Below, one piece after another: positions 1 to 8,541 of a stretch of 64,000 nt of DNA. Origin of the DNA: Desulfobaculum xiamenense. GTDB taxonomy: Bacteria; Desulfobacterota; Desulfovibrionia; Desulfovibrionales; Desulfovibrionaceae. Each line of letters begins with the position of its first letter. Positions within the stretch are counted from its first letter, which is position 1. The stretch spans positions 682,001 to 746,000 of the forward strand of contig NZ_JAATJA010000002.1 in assembly GCF_011927665.1 (NCBI RefSeq), written 5' to 3'. The position numbers and the translations under genes were made by a program. The notes beneath the pieces are model-generated. The model ran no database searches. It saw only the letters and a list, made by a program, of their open reading frames with translations, and had not been told where the DNA came from.

Positions 1-153
1 AGCCGCCATCGCGGAGACGACGAGGTCGAGCGCATCCGCATCTGCGAGGCCTGCGAATACGTGTTTCGCACCCGCGAGCGCGCCGTGCGCTCCGCCGAGC
101 CTGGAACGGCATCCGGCAGGAGGCACGGGCGCGATGGCGACGAACAGTGGTAG
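1..153 (+). CDS. Phage zinc-ribbon protein, 3' fragment (NrdR/Ogr-like)
   Basis: The 5' end lies outside the window; frame 1 is open from base 1 to the TAG at 151-153, giving 50 residues. The fragment has one Cys-x2-Cys pair in the context ICEACEYVF followed by RTRERA. This resembles the second half of the zinc ribbon in NrdR-like regulators and phage Ogr-type proteins, where RRR-C-x2-C-x2-F-T is typical. The first Cys pair would be upstream. Inference: a small phage DNA-binding or late-gene regulator ahead of the structural module. Family assignment rests on half a motif. Confidence 0.5.
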   Translation, partial: SRHRGDDEVERIRICEACEYVFRTRERAVRSAEPGTASGRRHGRDGDEQW

Positions 154-210
154 ACAGTCTGCATCCCTGCCACAGCCTGAAATTCCGGGCTGATACAAGC
201 CCTGTATTGC

Positions 211-232
211 GACGCGGCGTGGGGGCCGCGTC
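211..232. other. Perfect 8-bp hairpin in prophage intergenic gap
   Basis: GACGCGGC (211-218) pairs perfectly with GCCGCGTC (225-232) around a 6-nt loop. It lies between the zinc-ribbon fragment and the holin-like gene. There is no T-run after it, so it may be a weak terminator or mRNA-processing structure rather than a classical intrinsic terminator. Confidence 0.35.
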
Positions 233-307
233 CAGGGCGGCTTGGCGCCGCGCTCTTGCGCACTGGACGAGCCGGAGCGCGGCGCCGCATCGCGCAAGGA
301 GGGTGTC

Positions 308-817
308 ATGGCGGACTGGAAGGATGTGGGACGATTTATCGCCGGGGCTGCACCAATTCTGGGCGGGGCGCTTGGCGGGCCCATGGGGGCTGTGGCCGGT
401 GCCGCTGGGCAGCTTGTGGCCTCGTTTCTCGGGGTGGAGCCGGAGCCTGATGCGGTACTGGCCGCAACGGCCGATCCGCAAACGCTTTTGCGGCTTCGTG
501 AGTTGGAGGACCGCCAGCGCGAGCGGCTGCTCGACTGGCGCACACGTCAGCTCGACGCCGAGGAGCGGCAGGAGGCCGAGCGCACCCGCCGCCATCAGGC
601 GGACATGGCGAGCGATTCCGTCCTCGCCAAGAATGTGCGGCCGCTGTGCCTGTTGGTGTTCACGGCGGCCATCGTCGGCGGGACCTTCATGAGCGAGGTG
701 CCCATGGAGAAGCTCGGGGCGCTGACGGATCTGGGCTACGGCATTTATGGCTATTACTTCATCGGCCGTTCGGCCTTCGACAAGGGGGCCGTGCGCATGA
801 ACTGGGGGAAGCGGTGA
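308..817 (+). CDS. Holin-like phage membrane protein (3TM type)
   Basis: 169 residues. The start is ATG 308 because AAGGAGG lies just upstream; a longer open frame from 242 has no such site. The N-terminus is glycine/alanine rich and hydrophobic (about residues 8-42). A charged coiled-coil-like stretch (about 55-100) follows, then two hydrophobic segments near residues 109-125 and 131-150, the second rich in Gly and Tyr. Size and layout resemble the GTA/3TM holin families that permeabilise the inner membrane to let endolysin out. No endolysin gene is visible in the window. Holin function is inferred from topology. Confidence 0.6.
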   Translation: MADWKDVGRFIAGAAPILGGALGGPMGAVAGAAGQLVASFLGVEPEPDAVLAATADPQTLLRLRELEDRQRERLLDWRTRQLDAEERQEAERTRRHQADMASDSVLAKNVRPLCLLVFTAAIVGGTFMSEVPMEKLGALTDLGYGIYGYYFIGRSAFDKGAVRMNWGKR

Positions 818-1023
818 CGACGACGGACGCCGAGGCCAGAACCATGCTGGCCCGCATTGACGAGCGCGTGCGCGCCATCGCCGAGGATGTGGCGGAGATT
901 AAATGCACGAGGCGCTGCCATACGCATGCGGAAAAGCTCCGCAACCTCGAAAGGGTGGTCTTTGGCCTCATGGCCGCGCTGGCTGGATTGGTGGGGAGGG
1001 CTGTGTTCGAGATGCTGCACTGA
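814..1023 (+). CDS. Small coiled-coil/one-TM phage protein (XhlA-like)
   Basis: 69 residues from a GTG start that overlaps the preceding stop as GTGA, so the two genes are probably translationally coupled. The first 45 residues are charged and helical with heptad spacing (ARIDERVRAIAEDVAEI). The C-terminus is one hydrophobic helix (about residues 49-66). This architecture matches XhlA-type accessory holins and small Rz-like proteins. Position directly behind the holin-like gene supports a lysis role. Cysteines at about 31 and 35 are not part of a recognised motif. Confidence 0.5.
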   Translation: MTTTDAEARTMLARIDERVRAIAEDVAEIKCTRRCHTHAEKLRNLERVVFGLMAALAGLVGRAVFEMLH

Positions 1024-1324
1024 ACGTAACGGCCATGCTGGCGTTGTAGTGCGGACATGGGAAAGCCCGGGAGCACCGCGGATGACGCGATCAAGAACGC
1101 ACTTTTGTTTAATGGGGTCGCCCCCTGCGTACTCCCCCCGTGTCGGCCATGCCGAACGGTGGGGACGTCGCGTACTGCATGTGTTCATTCTCAAGATCGT
1201 CGTGCAACGCCTGTGTCCCAGGCACTTAAAGAATTAATCATTTTTCTCCTTTTAGCAAGGGGCAATGCTCGAAAAGCGGCTGGAAACGGGAAAATCGAAG
1301 AAAATGAATGTGATGGGGGAACGC
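1024..1324. other. Non-coding gap between lysis-like genes and terminase
   Basis: About 300 bp without a convincing gene. The 3' part (about 1220-1260) is AT-rich relative to its surroundings and could hold the promoter of the packaging/structural operon, but no clean -35/-10 pair with good spacing is visible. No tRNA-like fold was found by eye. Apparent reading frames here continue from, or run into, neighbouring genes and lack ribosome-binding sites. Confidence 0.4.
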
Positions 1325-1741
1325 ATGCTCACGACGAGACAGGAACGCTTCGCGGCGGAATACGCCGTGAGCGGCGACGAGGAGCTGGCCGCCATCAGGG
1401 CCGGATACGGGGAGCGTACGGCCCGGAGCACGGGGCGGCGGCTGTTGCGCAACGAGGCGGTGGCCGAGGCCGTCAATGTCCTGCGCGAGGATGCGGCGTC
1501 GCACGACATGGTGACCCGGCAGTGGGTCACGGCGCGGCTCAAGGAGGTTGCCGAACGCTGCATGCAGGTGGTCCCCGCAACGCCCGGAAAGGGACGCGGC
1601 GAGGAGGGCGGCGAGTTCCGCTTCGACGCCTCGAACGCCAACCGGGCGCTTAGCCTGCTTGGCAAGTACCTGCAGATGTTCTCCGACAAGACCGACGCCA
1701 AGGGCGGAACCCACGAAGAAAGTCTGGATGATCTGGAATGA
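1325..1741 (+). CDS. Terminase small subunit
   Basis: 138 residues from ATG 1325, chosen because GGGGGA sits about 4-8 nt upstream and the family signature (LTTRQERFAAEY) begins at once. In-frame ATGs at 1265 and 1313 would add up to 20 residues. The N-terminal helix-turn-helix (about 1-60, with AAIRAGYGERTARSTGRRLL) recognises phage DNA for packaging. The middle and C-terminus are oligomerisation/ATPase-contact regions. The stop overlaps the next gene as ATGA, as usual for small/large terminase pairs. Length and sequence fit the Terminase_2 family. Confidence 0.85.
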   Translation: MLTTRQERFAAEYAVSGDEELAAIRAGYGERTARSTGRRLLRNEAVAEAVNVLREDAASHDMVTRQWVTARLKEVAERCMQVVPATPGKGRGEEGGEFRFDASNANRALSLLGKYLQMFSDKTDAKGGTHEESLDDLE

Positions 1742-3270
1742 CCGAGCGTGAACGAAACATACGGCGGCGGCTGAAGAGCGATCTCGCGCATTACGCGGGG
1801 CGTTGCCTGTGGATCAGGACCAAGGCCGACGGTCTTGCGCCCATGGTGCTCAATCGCGCCCAGACCTATCTGCATGGCTGCCTTGAGGACCAGCGCAGGA
1901 CCACGGGATGCGTGCGCGCGTTGGTCCTCAAGGGACGTCAGCAGGGGTGCTCTACCTATGTGGCCGCGCGCTTTTTTTGGAAGGTGACGCACAGGCGCGG
2001 GGCGCGGGCGCTGGTCATGGCTCACGAGATGGAGGCCTCGCGCGGGCTGTTGGATATGGCCCGCAGGTTCTATGAGCACTGCCCCGAGGCCGTGCGCCCT
2101 GTGTGCGGCAAGGACAACGCCCGGGAGATCGACTTTCCGGCGCTGGATTCCGGATACCGCGTGGCCACGGCTGGCGCGCGTGGAGCCGGACGCTCGCAGA
2201 CCGTGCAGTTCCTGCATGGTTCCGAGGTCGCCTTCTGGCGCGACGCCGCCGAGCACGCCGCCGGAATGCTCCAGACCGTGCCCGACGCGCCGGGAACCGA
2301 GGTCATCCTCGAATCCACGGCCAACGGCATGGGGGACTTCTTCCACTGCGAGTGGCAGCGGGCCGAGGCCGGGGAAAGCCCGTTTCGGCCGGTGTTCATC
2401 CCGTGGTTCTGGCAGGAGGAATACCGACGCGAGCCGGGGCCGGACTTCGCGCCCACGCCCGATGAGTGCGAGTACATGCGCCTGCACGGGCTGGACGTGG
2501 CGCAGGTGGCCTGGCGCAGGAACAAGATCGCCGAACTGCGCGATCCGGAGCTGTTTCGGCGCGAGTATCCGGCCACGGCGGCCGAGGCCTTCAGCTTCAC
2601 GGGCATTGATCCCTTCATCGCGCCCGAGGCGGTGATGCTGGCCCGCAAGGCCTGCGCGGAGCCGTGCGGTCCGGTGGTGTGCGGCGTCGATCCCGCGAGG
2701 TTCGGTGCGGACGCCACGGGCGTCATGTTCCGGCAGGGACGCAGGGCCTTCGGCGCGCGGCGACTCGTGCGGCGCGACACCATGCAGGTGGCCGGGGAGT
2801 GCGTGCGCATCCTCGAAGGCGGCGAGCCGTACGTGGTCAGAATGTTCGTCGATGCCGGGGGGCTTGGGGCGGGCGTTGTGGATCGCCTGCGCGAAATGGG
2901 CTTCGGCCAGCGGATCACGGCCGTGAATTTCGGGAGCGCGGCGAGCCGCCCGGACCGCTACGCCAACCGCAGGGCCGAGATGTGGGCGCTGATGCGCGAC
3001 TGGCTGCTGGAGCCGACACAGGCCGACATTCCAGACGACGACGCCCTGCACGCGGACCTCGTCGCCCCGTCGTATTCCTACGACAGTTCGGGGCGGCTCA
3101 TCCTCGAATCCAAAGACGATATGCGCGGGCGCGGGCTACGCAGCCCCGACCTCGCGGACGCGCTGGCGCTGACCTTCGCGTTGCCGGTGCGTGGGCTGCA
3201 TGCACGGCAGGAGTTCGCGGAGGGCGGGGGCATGCGCAGGGGCGACGGATTCGGCCCTCGCTCGCGCTGA
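1738..3270 (+). CDS. Terminase large subunit (packaging ATPase/nuclease)
   Basis: 510 residues. It powers DNA translocation into the prohead and cuts concatemers. The N-terminal ATPase half has a Walker A variant (KGRQQGCST, about residue 66) and a Walker B-like strand ending in GSEVAFW near residue 165, then a motif III-like ESTANG. The C-terminal RNase H-like nuclease begins around VCGVDPARFGADAT (first catalytic Asp), continues with FVDAGGLGAGVVDRL, and ends with the DLADALALTFA block typical of these nucleases. The start overlaps the small-subunit stop by 4 nt. Confidence 0.92.
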   Translation: MTERERNIRRRLKSDLAHYAGRCLWIRTKADGLAPMVLNRAQTYLHGCLEDQRRTTGCVRALVLKGRQQGCSTYVAARFFWKVTHRRGARALVMAHEMEASRGLLDMARRFYEHCPEAVRPVCGKDNAREIDFPALDSGYRVATAGARGAGRSQTVQFLHGSEVAFWRDAAEHAAGMLQTVPDAPGTEVILESTANGMGDFFHCEWQRAEAGESPFRPVFIPWFWQEEYRREPGPDFAPTPDECEYMRLHGLDVAQVAWRRNKIAELRDPELFRREYPATAAEAFSFTGIDPFIAPEAVMLARKACAEPCGPVVCGVDPARFGADATGVMFRQGRRAFGARRLVRRDTMQVAGECVRILEGGEPYVVRMFVDAGGLGAGVVDRLREMGFGQRITAVNFGSAASRPDRYANRRAEMWALMRDWLLEPTQADIPDDDALHADLVAPSYSYDSSGRLILESKDDMRGRGLRSPDLADALALTFALPVRGLHARQEFAEGGGMRRGDGFGPRSR

Positions 3271-3307
3271 AAGCCGCCCGCCCGCACATAACGACAAGGA
3301 GGAAATC

Positions 3308-3520
3308 ATGAGCGGAGTGTTGTTTTCCAAGCCGTCCTCGCCGGATCTGCCTGCACCGGCTCCCATGTCCGATGCCGCCGGAGAGGAGGCCAGACGGCGC
3401 ATGGAGGAGGCCCGCCGCAGGGAGGCCGAACGTCGGCGTCGCGCGCAGGGTGTGAATATCAGAACCAGTCCTCTCGGCGATTCAAGCAGGGTCGCCGTGC
3501 GCAGGACCACGCTGGGATAG
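3308..3520 (+). CDS. Small arginine/glutamate-rich phage protein
   Basis: 70 residues from ATG 3308, preceded by AAGGAGG at ideal spacing; the upstream in-frame extension overlaps the terminase gene and is not credible. Residues 25-47 form a highly charged helix of alternating Arg and Glu (EEARRRMEEARRREAERRRR). The tail ends in RTTLG. Small genes of this type lie between terminase and connector in many podovirus modules, but I do not recognise a defined function. It may be a packaging or connector accessory protein. Confidence 0.6.
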   Translation: MSGVLFSKPSSPDLPAPAPMSDAAGEEARRRMEEARRREAERRRRAQGVNIRTSPLGDSSRVAVRRTTLG

Positions 3521-3527
3521 GTGACAC

Positions 3528-5219
3528 ATGCAGCATCAGGCGGATTTTCCGGTTGGGGACGACACGGCCGTCGCCCGTGAGGTCGTCAGGCGCTTTGGGG
3601 ACGTGCGTCGCGTGCGCCAGCCTTTCGAGGCCATGTGGGACGACGTGGCGCTGTATATGGGGCAGGGGGACGTGGGCTTCGCCGAAGCCCGCTCGGGCGA
3701 CGTGCGGCGGCCCGACGTCCTCGACGCCACGGCGCGGCGCGCGGCGGACATCTTCGCCGCGGGCATGCTGTCCGGGGCGTGTTCACCCTCGCAGCGCTGG
3801 TTCGCCCTCGCCCTTGACGATGCGGACCTCGCGGACCGCCCGGCGGTGCGCGCGTGGCTTCAGGACGTGGAGGACATCTTCTACGCCGTGCTGGCCGAGG
3901 GCGGATTCTACCGCGAGCAGGCGCTGGCCTATCACCAGTCCGGACTGTTCGGCTGGCAGTGCCTGTACGTGGACGAATCGCCCACGGGCGGGGTGCGCTT
4001 TCGGGCGCTGCCGCTCTCGGAGGTGTTCATCGCCGAGAACGCGCAGGGCGAGGTGGATACGGTCTTCCGACGTTTTCGGATGCGGGCGACGGACGCCGCG
4101 CGGCGCTGGGGCGCGGACGCACTGTCCGAGGCCATGCGCCGGGCGCTGGCCGATACGAAACGGCAGAACGAGGAATTCACGCTGCTGCATGCCGTGTTTC
4201 CGAGGCCGCAGGGGAGCGCCCGCATGCCCGGAAACTGCCTGCCCTTTGCCTCGTACTATGTGGAGCTGGGCGACGCGCATCTCGTCTCCGAGGGTGGATA
4301 CGACGAACTCCCGTACGTGGTGGCGCGTTTTCGCAGACTCCCCGGCACGCCGTACTCGGCCAGCCCCGGCACGGAGGCGCTGGCCGACGTGAAGATGCTC
4401 AACGAGATGAAGCGGCTCATCCTTGAGGCCGGGCAACTGGCGGTGGCCCCGCCCTATCTCGTGCCGGACGACGGCTTCGTGGGGCGTTTTTCCTTCGAGC
4501 CTCGGGCCATGAACTACTACCGCCGCGCCGAGGGTAACAGCCTTGCGGACTTCGGCCCGCTGTCCGTGGGCGGCGACCCGCGCTTCTCGTGGGAACTCAT
4601 GCAGTCCACGCGGCAGGACATCAACGCCGCGTTCTTTGTGGACCTGTTCATGACCATCCGCAGCCGCGTTCGCGAGGGCGCTGCCCCCACCGCGCTGGAG
4701 GTGGCGGAATTGGCCAGTGAACGGATGTTCCTCTTGGGGCCGCTTCTGGTCAATCAGCAGCAGGAGAACTTCGCGCGGCTCTTCGACAGGCTGCATCGCC
4801 TGCTCCTGCGACGGGGCGAACTGCCGCCCGCACCGGCGGAACTCGACGGCATGCGGCTTCGGGCCGAGTACGTGAGTCCGCTCATGCTCGCCCAGAAGGA
4901 GGCGCGGTCCCAGTCTGTGCTCCAGACCTACCGCGATGCCGGAGCCATGGCGGCCCTCGCTCCGTCCGTGCTCGACAACTTCGATCACGACGAGAACCTG
5001 CGGCGGATCATGGAGAGCCGGGGATTTCCCCAACGTGGCATGCGCTCGCGCGCGGCGGTGCGCCGCCTGCGGGAGGAGCGCGCGCAGGCCGAGGCGCAGG
5101 CGACGCAGGATGAGCGCGGCAGGGAGCTACTGGACGCCGCTGCGGTCTATCCGGCCCTGTCGCGGGCCGCGGAACCGGGCAGCCCGGCGAGAATCATCAT
5201 GGAGACGCTAGGAGGCTAG
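3528..5219 (+). CDS. Head-tail connector (portal), T7/BPP-1 podovirus type
   Basis: 563 residues. It forms the dodecameric ring through which DNA enters and leaves the capsid. The sequence fits the podovirus head-to-tail connecting protein family: an N-terminal wing region containing SGACSPSQRWFALAL, the central stem region (about 240-320), and a C-terminal crown with charged helices (about 490-540). Size matches the roughly 540-560 residues usual for the family. It follows the terminase and precedes scaffold and capsid, the standard order. Confidence 0.9.
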   Translation: MQHQADFPVGDDTAVAREVVRRFGDVRRVRQPFEAMWDDVALYMGQGDVGFAEARSGDVRRPDVLDATARRAADIFAAGMLSGACSPSQRWFALALDDADLADRPAVRAWLQDVEDIFYAVLAEGGFYREQALAYHQSGLFGWQCLYVDESPTGGVRFRALPLSEVFIAENAQGEVDTVFRRFRMRATDAARRWGADALSEAMRRALADTKRQNEEFTLLHAVFPRPQGSARMPGNCLPFASYYVELGDAHLVSEGGYDELPYVVARFRRLPGTPYSASPGTEALADVKMLNEMKRLILEAGQLAVAPPYLVPDDGFVGRFSFEPRAMNYYRRAEGNSLADFGPLSVGGDPRFSWELMQSTRQDINAAFFVDLFMTIRSRVREGAAPTALEVAELASERMFLLGPLLVNQQQENFARLFDRLHRLLLRRGELPPAPAELDGMRLRAEYVSPLMLAQKEARSQSVLQTYRDAGAMAALAPSVLDNFDHDENLRRIMESRGFPQRGMRSRAAVRRLREERAQAEAQATQDERGRELLDAAAVYPALSRAAEPGSPARIIMETLGG

Positions 5220-5222
5220 CCC

Positions 5223-5471
5223 ATGGCGCGTTCGAACATGACCGAGAGGGAATTGCATGCCCACATCCGCACGGCGCTTTCCACGCCATCGGGCCGGGTG
5301 CTGCGCGATTTCCTGCGCACGCACTGCTTCATGACCCCGGCGCGCGGACCCGGCGAGTGGCGCAGCGCGGAGCAGGTGGCCTTCCGCTACGGGCGGATGA
5401 CCCTGTTCCAACTGGTGGAGTATTTCGACGATCCCGAGAATTTTCCAACGCAAGGAGTTGATGGACCATGA
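5223..5471 (+). CDS. Bbp19-like small phage protein
   Basis: 82 residues starting 3 nt after the connector stop. The pattern GRVLRDFLRTHCF followed by AFRYGRMTLFQLVEYF is reminiscent of the Bbp19 family of Bordetella phage BPP-1, which sits at the same place between connector and scaffold. Bbp19-like proteins have no firmly established function. The gene overlaps the start of the scaffold gene by 4 nt. Confidence 0.6.
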   Translation: MARSNMTERELHAHIRTALSTPSGRVLRDFLRTHCFMTPARGPGEWRSAEQVAFRYGRMTLFQLVEYFDDPENFPTQGVDGP

Positions 5472-6259
5472 ATATGGAAGCCTCCCCCGCCCCCGGCGAC
5501 GGACACGGCATCGAGACACCTTCCCATTGGATCGAGGACGCCATTCCCGAGGACGCCGTCTGCGAGATCGGCGGCGAGCGCATCGCCCTGCGCGATCATC
5601 CCGGCCTGCGCGAGTTCAGGTCCCCCGCCGACATGGCGCGGTCCCTGCTGCATGCGCGCGCTTTGGTGGGGCGCAAGACCATCGGCCTGATCCCGCTCTC
5701 CGAGGACGCCACCGACGAGGATCGTCTGGGCTTCGATGCGGAGTTGCGCCGGGTGGTCGGCGTGCCCGACACGCCAGACGGCTACGAGTTGACCATGCCC
5801 GAGGGCACGGAACCCGACCCCGAATTCGTGGGGTGGTTCCGTGGCGCGGCGCACGAGCTGGGGCTTTCCCCGGCACAGGCGCAGGGGCTGGCCGACCGCT
5901 ACAACGCGCTGGTCGGCGGGCATCTCGACGCCGAAGCACGGCGTGAGGACGAGCGCCGCGCCAAGGGGCGCGAGCGGTTGACCGCGCTGTGGGGCGCACG
6001 CGCCGAGGAGAACGCGGCCATCGCGCGGCGGGGCTTCGAGCGCAGCGCGCAGGCCGCCGGGCTCGACGCCGAGGCGACCTGCGCGTTCCTCGACCGTCAC
6101 GGCGACGAGGTGGAGGTGCTGCGCATCTTCCACAAGGTGGGAATGGCATTTCGTGAGGACAGCCTTGCGGGTGGGGACGGCGGTCCCCGTTCCGCTCGCG
6201 ACGGCATGTCCACCGAACGGTTCTTCGCCGAAGAGGTCTTCGGCGGCAAAGGAGCTTGA
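5468..6259 (+). CDS. Phage scaffolding / capsid assembly protein
   Basis: 263 residues, acidic and helix-rich. The stretch VPDTPDGYELTMPEG is typical of podovirus scaffold proteins, followed by a long charged helical section (about 140-215) full of Glu, Arg and Ala. The C-terminal 30 residues are Gly-rich then end in FFAEEVFGGKGA, a likely capsid-binding tail. Position immediately before the major capsid protein supports the call. Such proteins direct prohead assembly and leave before packaging. Confidence 0.75.
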   Translation: MNMEASPAPGDGHGIETPSHWIEDAIPEDAVCEIGGERIALRDHPGLREFRSPADMARSLLHARALVGRKTIGLIPLSEDATDEDRLGFDAELRRVVGVPDTPDGYELTMPEGTEPDPEFVGWFRGAAHELGLSPAQAQGLADRYNALVGGHLDAEARREDERRAKGRERLTALWGARAEENAAIARRGFERSAQAAGLDAEATCAFLDRHGDEVEVLRIFHKVGMAFREDSLAGGDGGPRSARDGMSTERFFAEEVFGGKGA

Positions 6260-6261
6260 GC

Positions 6262-7176
6262 ATGAGCATCACTGGCACACTGAGGGAGATTTCGGCGGCT
6301 TACGCGAAGAAGCAGCCGCAGCAGGTGGATTGGCTGACGGGCGAGACCCCGGTCCTCGACGTGATTCCCTTCGAGGAGGCGTCCCACGCGCTGTGGAACG
6401 TCTACGAGGAGATTTCCGAGGTCTCGGGCGGCGGTTTCGTGGACATGGACGCCCCGCTGGACGCCATCGACGTGGATTCCCGCTTGCGCAAGGTGGACCT
6501 CTCGATCATGGGCGCGCGGATGTTCTGCCCGGAGGACAAGGCACGCGCCTTTGGCGGGCGCGACAAGTACTTCGCGAAGAAGACCCCCAAGGCACTGCGC
6601 AAGCTGGGTGCCGACGCCGAGAAGGCCATCCTGTACCGCAACCTGCGCCAGTACGCCCTCGACGGCGACGCGGTCATCGACGCGGGCGGCCATGACGACG
6701 GCTGCTGGTCCATTCTCGCGGTGCGCTTCGTGCCCGGCGAGACCATCGGCCTGTACAGCCCCGGCGGCTTCACGCAGGGCGGGCTGCTCAACGTCAGCGC
6801 CATCAACGGCGGCGGTCTCTACGAGAACGAGCAGGGTGTGCTGGGCTACGGCATCCGCTTCAAGGGCTACTTCGGCATGCAGATCGCCAATCCCCACACC
6901 GTTGCAGCGCTGGTCAACGTGACGCCGGACGCGCATCCCACCCCGGTGATGGTGGATAACCTGCTCGACATGGTCCGCGCGCAGAAGGACACCTACCTCT
7001 TCTGCCACCGCAAGGTGCTGTCCATCCTCGCCGAGTCGGGCAAGGGCGCGGCCTTCCAGATGGCCCCCGGCGACCGTAACGTCGACCGCCGCATCGCCGA
7101 GTGGAACGGCGTGCCCATCGTCACTAGCTACAACTTCCTCGACGCCACGGAGAAGAGCGTGGCCGTCAAACGCTAG
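6262..7176 (+). CDS. Major capsid protein (Bbp17-like podovirus MCP)
   Basis: 304 residues from ATG 6262, placed 7 nt behind GGAG; a TTG at 6256 is in frame but overlaps this site. The protein has no signal peptide or membrane segment and shows the mixed alpha/beta composition of HK97-fold capsid proteins, including SPGGFTQGGLLN and a C-terminal WNGVPIVTSYN block. The neighbours (scaffold before, cement protein after) match the BPP-1 head module. The call rests on context plus family-like sequence. Confidence 0.82.
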   Translation: MSITGTLREISAAYAKKQPQQVDWLTGETPVLDVIPFEEASHALWNVYEEISEVSGGGFVDMDAPLDAIDVDSRLRKVDLSIMGARMFCPEDKARAFGGRDKYFAKKTPKALRKLGADAEKAILYRNLRQYALDGDAVIDAGGHDDGCWSILAVRFVPGETIGLYSPGGFTQGGLLNVSAINGGGLYENEQGVLGYGIRFKGYFGMQIANPHTVAALVNVTPDAHPTPVMVDNLLDMVRAQKDTYLFCHRKVLSILAESGKGAAFQMAPGDRNVDRRIAEWNGVPIVTSYNFLDATEKSVAVKR

Positions 7177-7185
7177 GAGGATTCC

Positions 7186-7575
7186 ATGTACGGACGCACT
7201 CTCAAGGTTCACGGGCAGTATCTCGCGCGGGGCATGGCCCTGCCGCGCAAGGCGCAGGCCGACGGCAACGGCGCTCCCCAGCAGCTTTCCGGCACCCTCG
7301 GCGGCGTGGAGGTGGTGGCCGAGGTCGCCGCCGAGTTGGGCCTCGCACAGGGGACCGAACTGGTGGTGACACTTATGCACGGCGAGGATGGCGACTATCG
7401 GCCCCTCGGCACCCTGTGCCGCGTGTCCGGCGGTCATCCCGTGGAGGCGGGCGAGGTGCTTGGGCGCTTCGTCATCCCCACCGACGCCGGGGAACTGGTC
7501 AAGGCTGTGGTCTCCACCACGGATGCTGCGGCCAGCGGCTGTCTCGACATCTATCCCCACTATCTCGCGCGATAG
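7186..7575 (+). CDS. Capsid cement/decoration protein (Bbp16-like)
   Basis: 129 residues, beta-rich and globular, with an AGGAGG-type ribosome site before ATG 7186. It follows the major capsid gene directly, as Bbp16 does in BPP-1-like phages, where the protein stabilises the capsid at inter-capsomer positions. The ending CLDIYPHYLAR and the central ELGLAQGTELVVTLM are compatible with a jellyroll. A strong terminator follows the gene, which suggests high-level expression of the capsid block. Confidence 0.7.
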   Translation: MYGRTLKVHGQYLARGMALPRKAQADGNGAPQQLSGTLGGVEVVAEVAAELGLAQGTELVVTLMHGEDGDYRPLGTLCRVSGGHPVEAGEVLGRFVIPTDAGELVKAVVSTTDAAASGCLDIYPHYLAR

Positions 7576-7580
7576 GACGC

Positions 7581-7614
7581 GGCCGGACCGTCTGAAGGCG
7601 GTCCGGCCCTTTTC
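7581..7614 (+). terminator. Rho-independent terminator after capsid block
   Basis: GGCCGGACCG (7581-7590) and CGGTCCGGCC (7600-7609) form a perfect 10-bp stem with a 9-nt loop, followed by CTTTTC. It lies 6 nt after the cement-protein stop and would separate or attenuate transcription into the tail genes. Confidence 0.85.
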
Positions 7615-7651
7615 GATACCCGCCGCATGGCGGCAAAGCATGGAGGCGAAC

Positions 7652-7984
7652 ATGGAGTTCACGAGACTTGGCGGTCACAAGGATGCCGGAGGCGAGGCGC
7701 GCGAGGAACAAGGCGCACAGGCCAGCCGCGAGCGGCGCGGCGCGAGCGTGCGCATCACCCTTGGGCGCGAGGAACTGGCGCCCCTCGGCGTCAAGGATGC
7801 CGTGGCCGAGGGGCAGCGCTTCGAGCTGCGGGCCGAGGCCGTGGCCGGTCGCCCCGATGACCACGGCGACGCGGCCGGGCGCGTGCCGTTCGCTCTGAAG
7901 CTGATGGCCCTTGCCCCGCAATCCGCGCGTTCGGGGGACAATGACGAGGACTTCTACCGGGCGGTGTTCGAGGGGGGTGTCTGA
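7652..7984 (+). CDS. Capsid-staple-like small phage protein
   Basis: 110 residues. ATG 7652 is preferred because GGAGG ends 5 nt upstream; ATG 7640 is 12 nt earlier in frame. The core RITLGREELAPLGVKDAVAEGQRF, then a strand ending FALKLMAL, matches the pattern of phage capsid staple proteins (strand, EDL-x-KLG-V, VGD, then a strand near the end). Those peptides clamp neighbouring capsomers. The C-terminal 20 residues are acidic. Assignment is by motif pattern and position. Confidence 0.55.
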   Translation: MEFTRLGGHKDAGGEAREEQGAQASRERRGASVRITLGREELAPLGVKDAVAEGQRFELRAEAVAGRPDDHGDAAGRVPFALKLMALAPQSARSGDNDEDFYRAVFEGGV

Positions 7985-7986
7985 CC

Positions 7987-8538
7987 ATGCCCGCCAGGAT
8001 TCTTTCCGCAGCGCTTCTGGAACTGGGCGAGGACCGCATCACCTCTGCCGATCAGGACTCGGAGCGCGCGCGGGTCGTCTCGGCCCTCTACGAGGGGGAG
8101 CGTGACGCCCTGCTGGAGGAGCATCCGTGGAACTTCGCCGTCGCCCGGGCCGAACTGGCCCGGGCGGCCGGAGGGCCGTGTTACGGCTATGCGAACCGAT
8201 TCATGCTGCCGCCGGACTGTCTGCACGTCATCGAGACGGACCCGGACGCACGCTACGCGGTGGAAGGTCAGTGCCTGCTGGCCGACGCACGGGGCGTGCG
8301 TGTGCGCTACGTGCGCAGGGTGACGGTGGTCTCCGAGATGCCGCCGACCTTCCGTTCGGCCCTCGCCGCGCGCATCGCCGCGCGTGCCGCACGCAAGATC
8401 ACCGGCTCCTCGGCGGAGAAGGAGCGCATGGAGGCGCTCTATCGCGAACGTCTGCGTACGGCCAAGGGGCGCGACGCGCAGGGCGGCGGTAGGCCCGAAA
8501 GCATCCGCCCGGACGCCTTCATCCGGGCGAGGGGGTAG
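7987..8538 (+). CDS. Tail tubular protein A (gp11-like adaptor/gatekeeper)
   Basis: 183 residues. The N-terminal ARILSAALLELGEDRITSADQDSERARVVSALYEGERDALLEEHPWNFA is the classic opening of podovirus TtpA proteins, with the conserved H-P-W-x-F-A. The protein sits under the connector and starts the short tail tube. The basic C-terminal tail from about 140 is probably extended. It starts 3 nt after the preceding gene and is followed by the nozzle gene, as in T7. Confidence 0.85.
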   Translation: MPARILSAALLELGEDRITSADQDSERARVVSALYEGERDALLEEHPWNFAVARAELARAAGGPCYGYANRFMLPPDCLHVIETDPDARYAVEGQCLLADARGVRVRYVRRVTVVSEMPPTFRSALAARIAARAARKITGSSAEKERMEALYRERLRTAKGRDAQGGGRPESIRPDAFIRARG

Positions 8539-8541
8539 GCC

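Noticed and set aside
1024-1324. tRNA or attachment site in the gap before terminase
   Set aside because: No cloverleaf-like pairing or conserved T-loop GTTCRANNC was found; nothing supports an att site there.
1252-3051. 599-residue - strand open frame in the terminase region
   Set aside because: Shadow of the two terminase genes, which have clear family motifs on the + strand.
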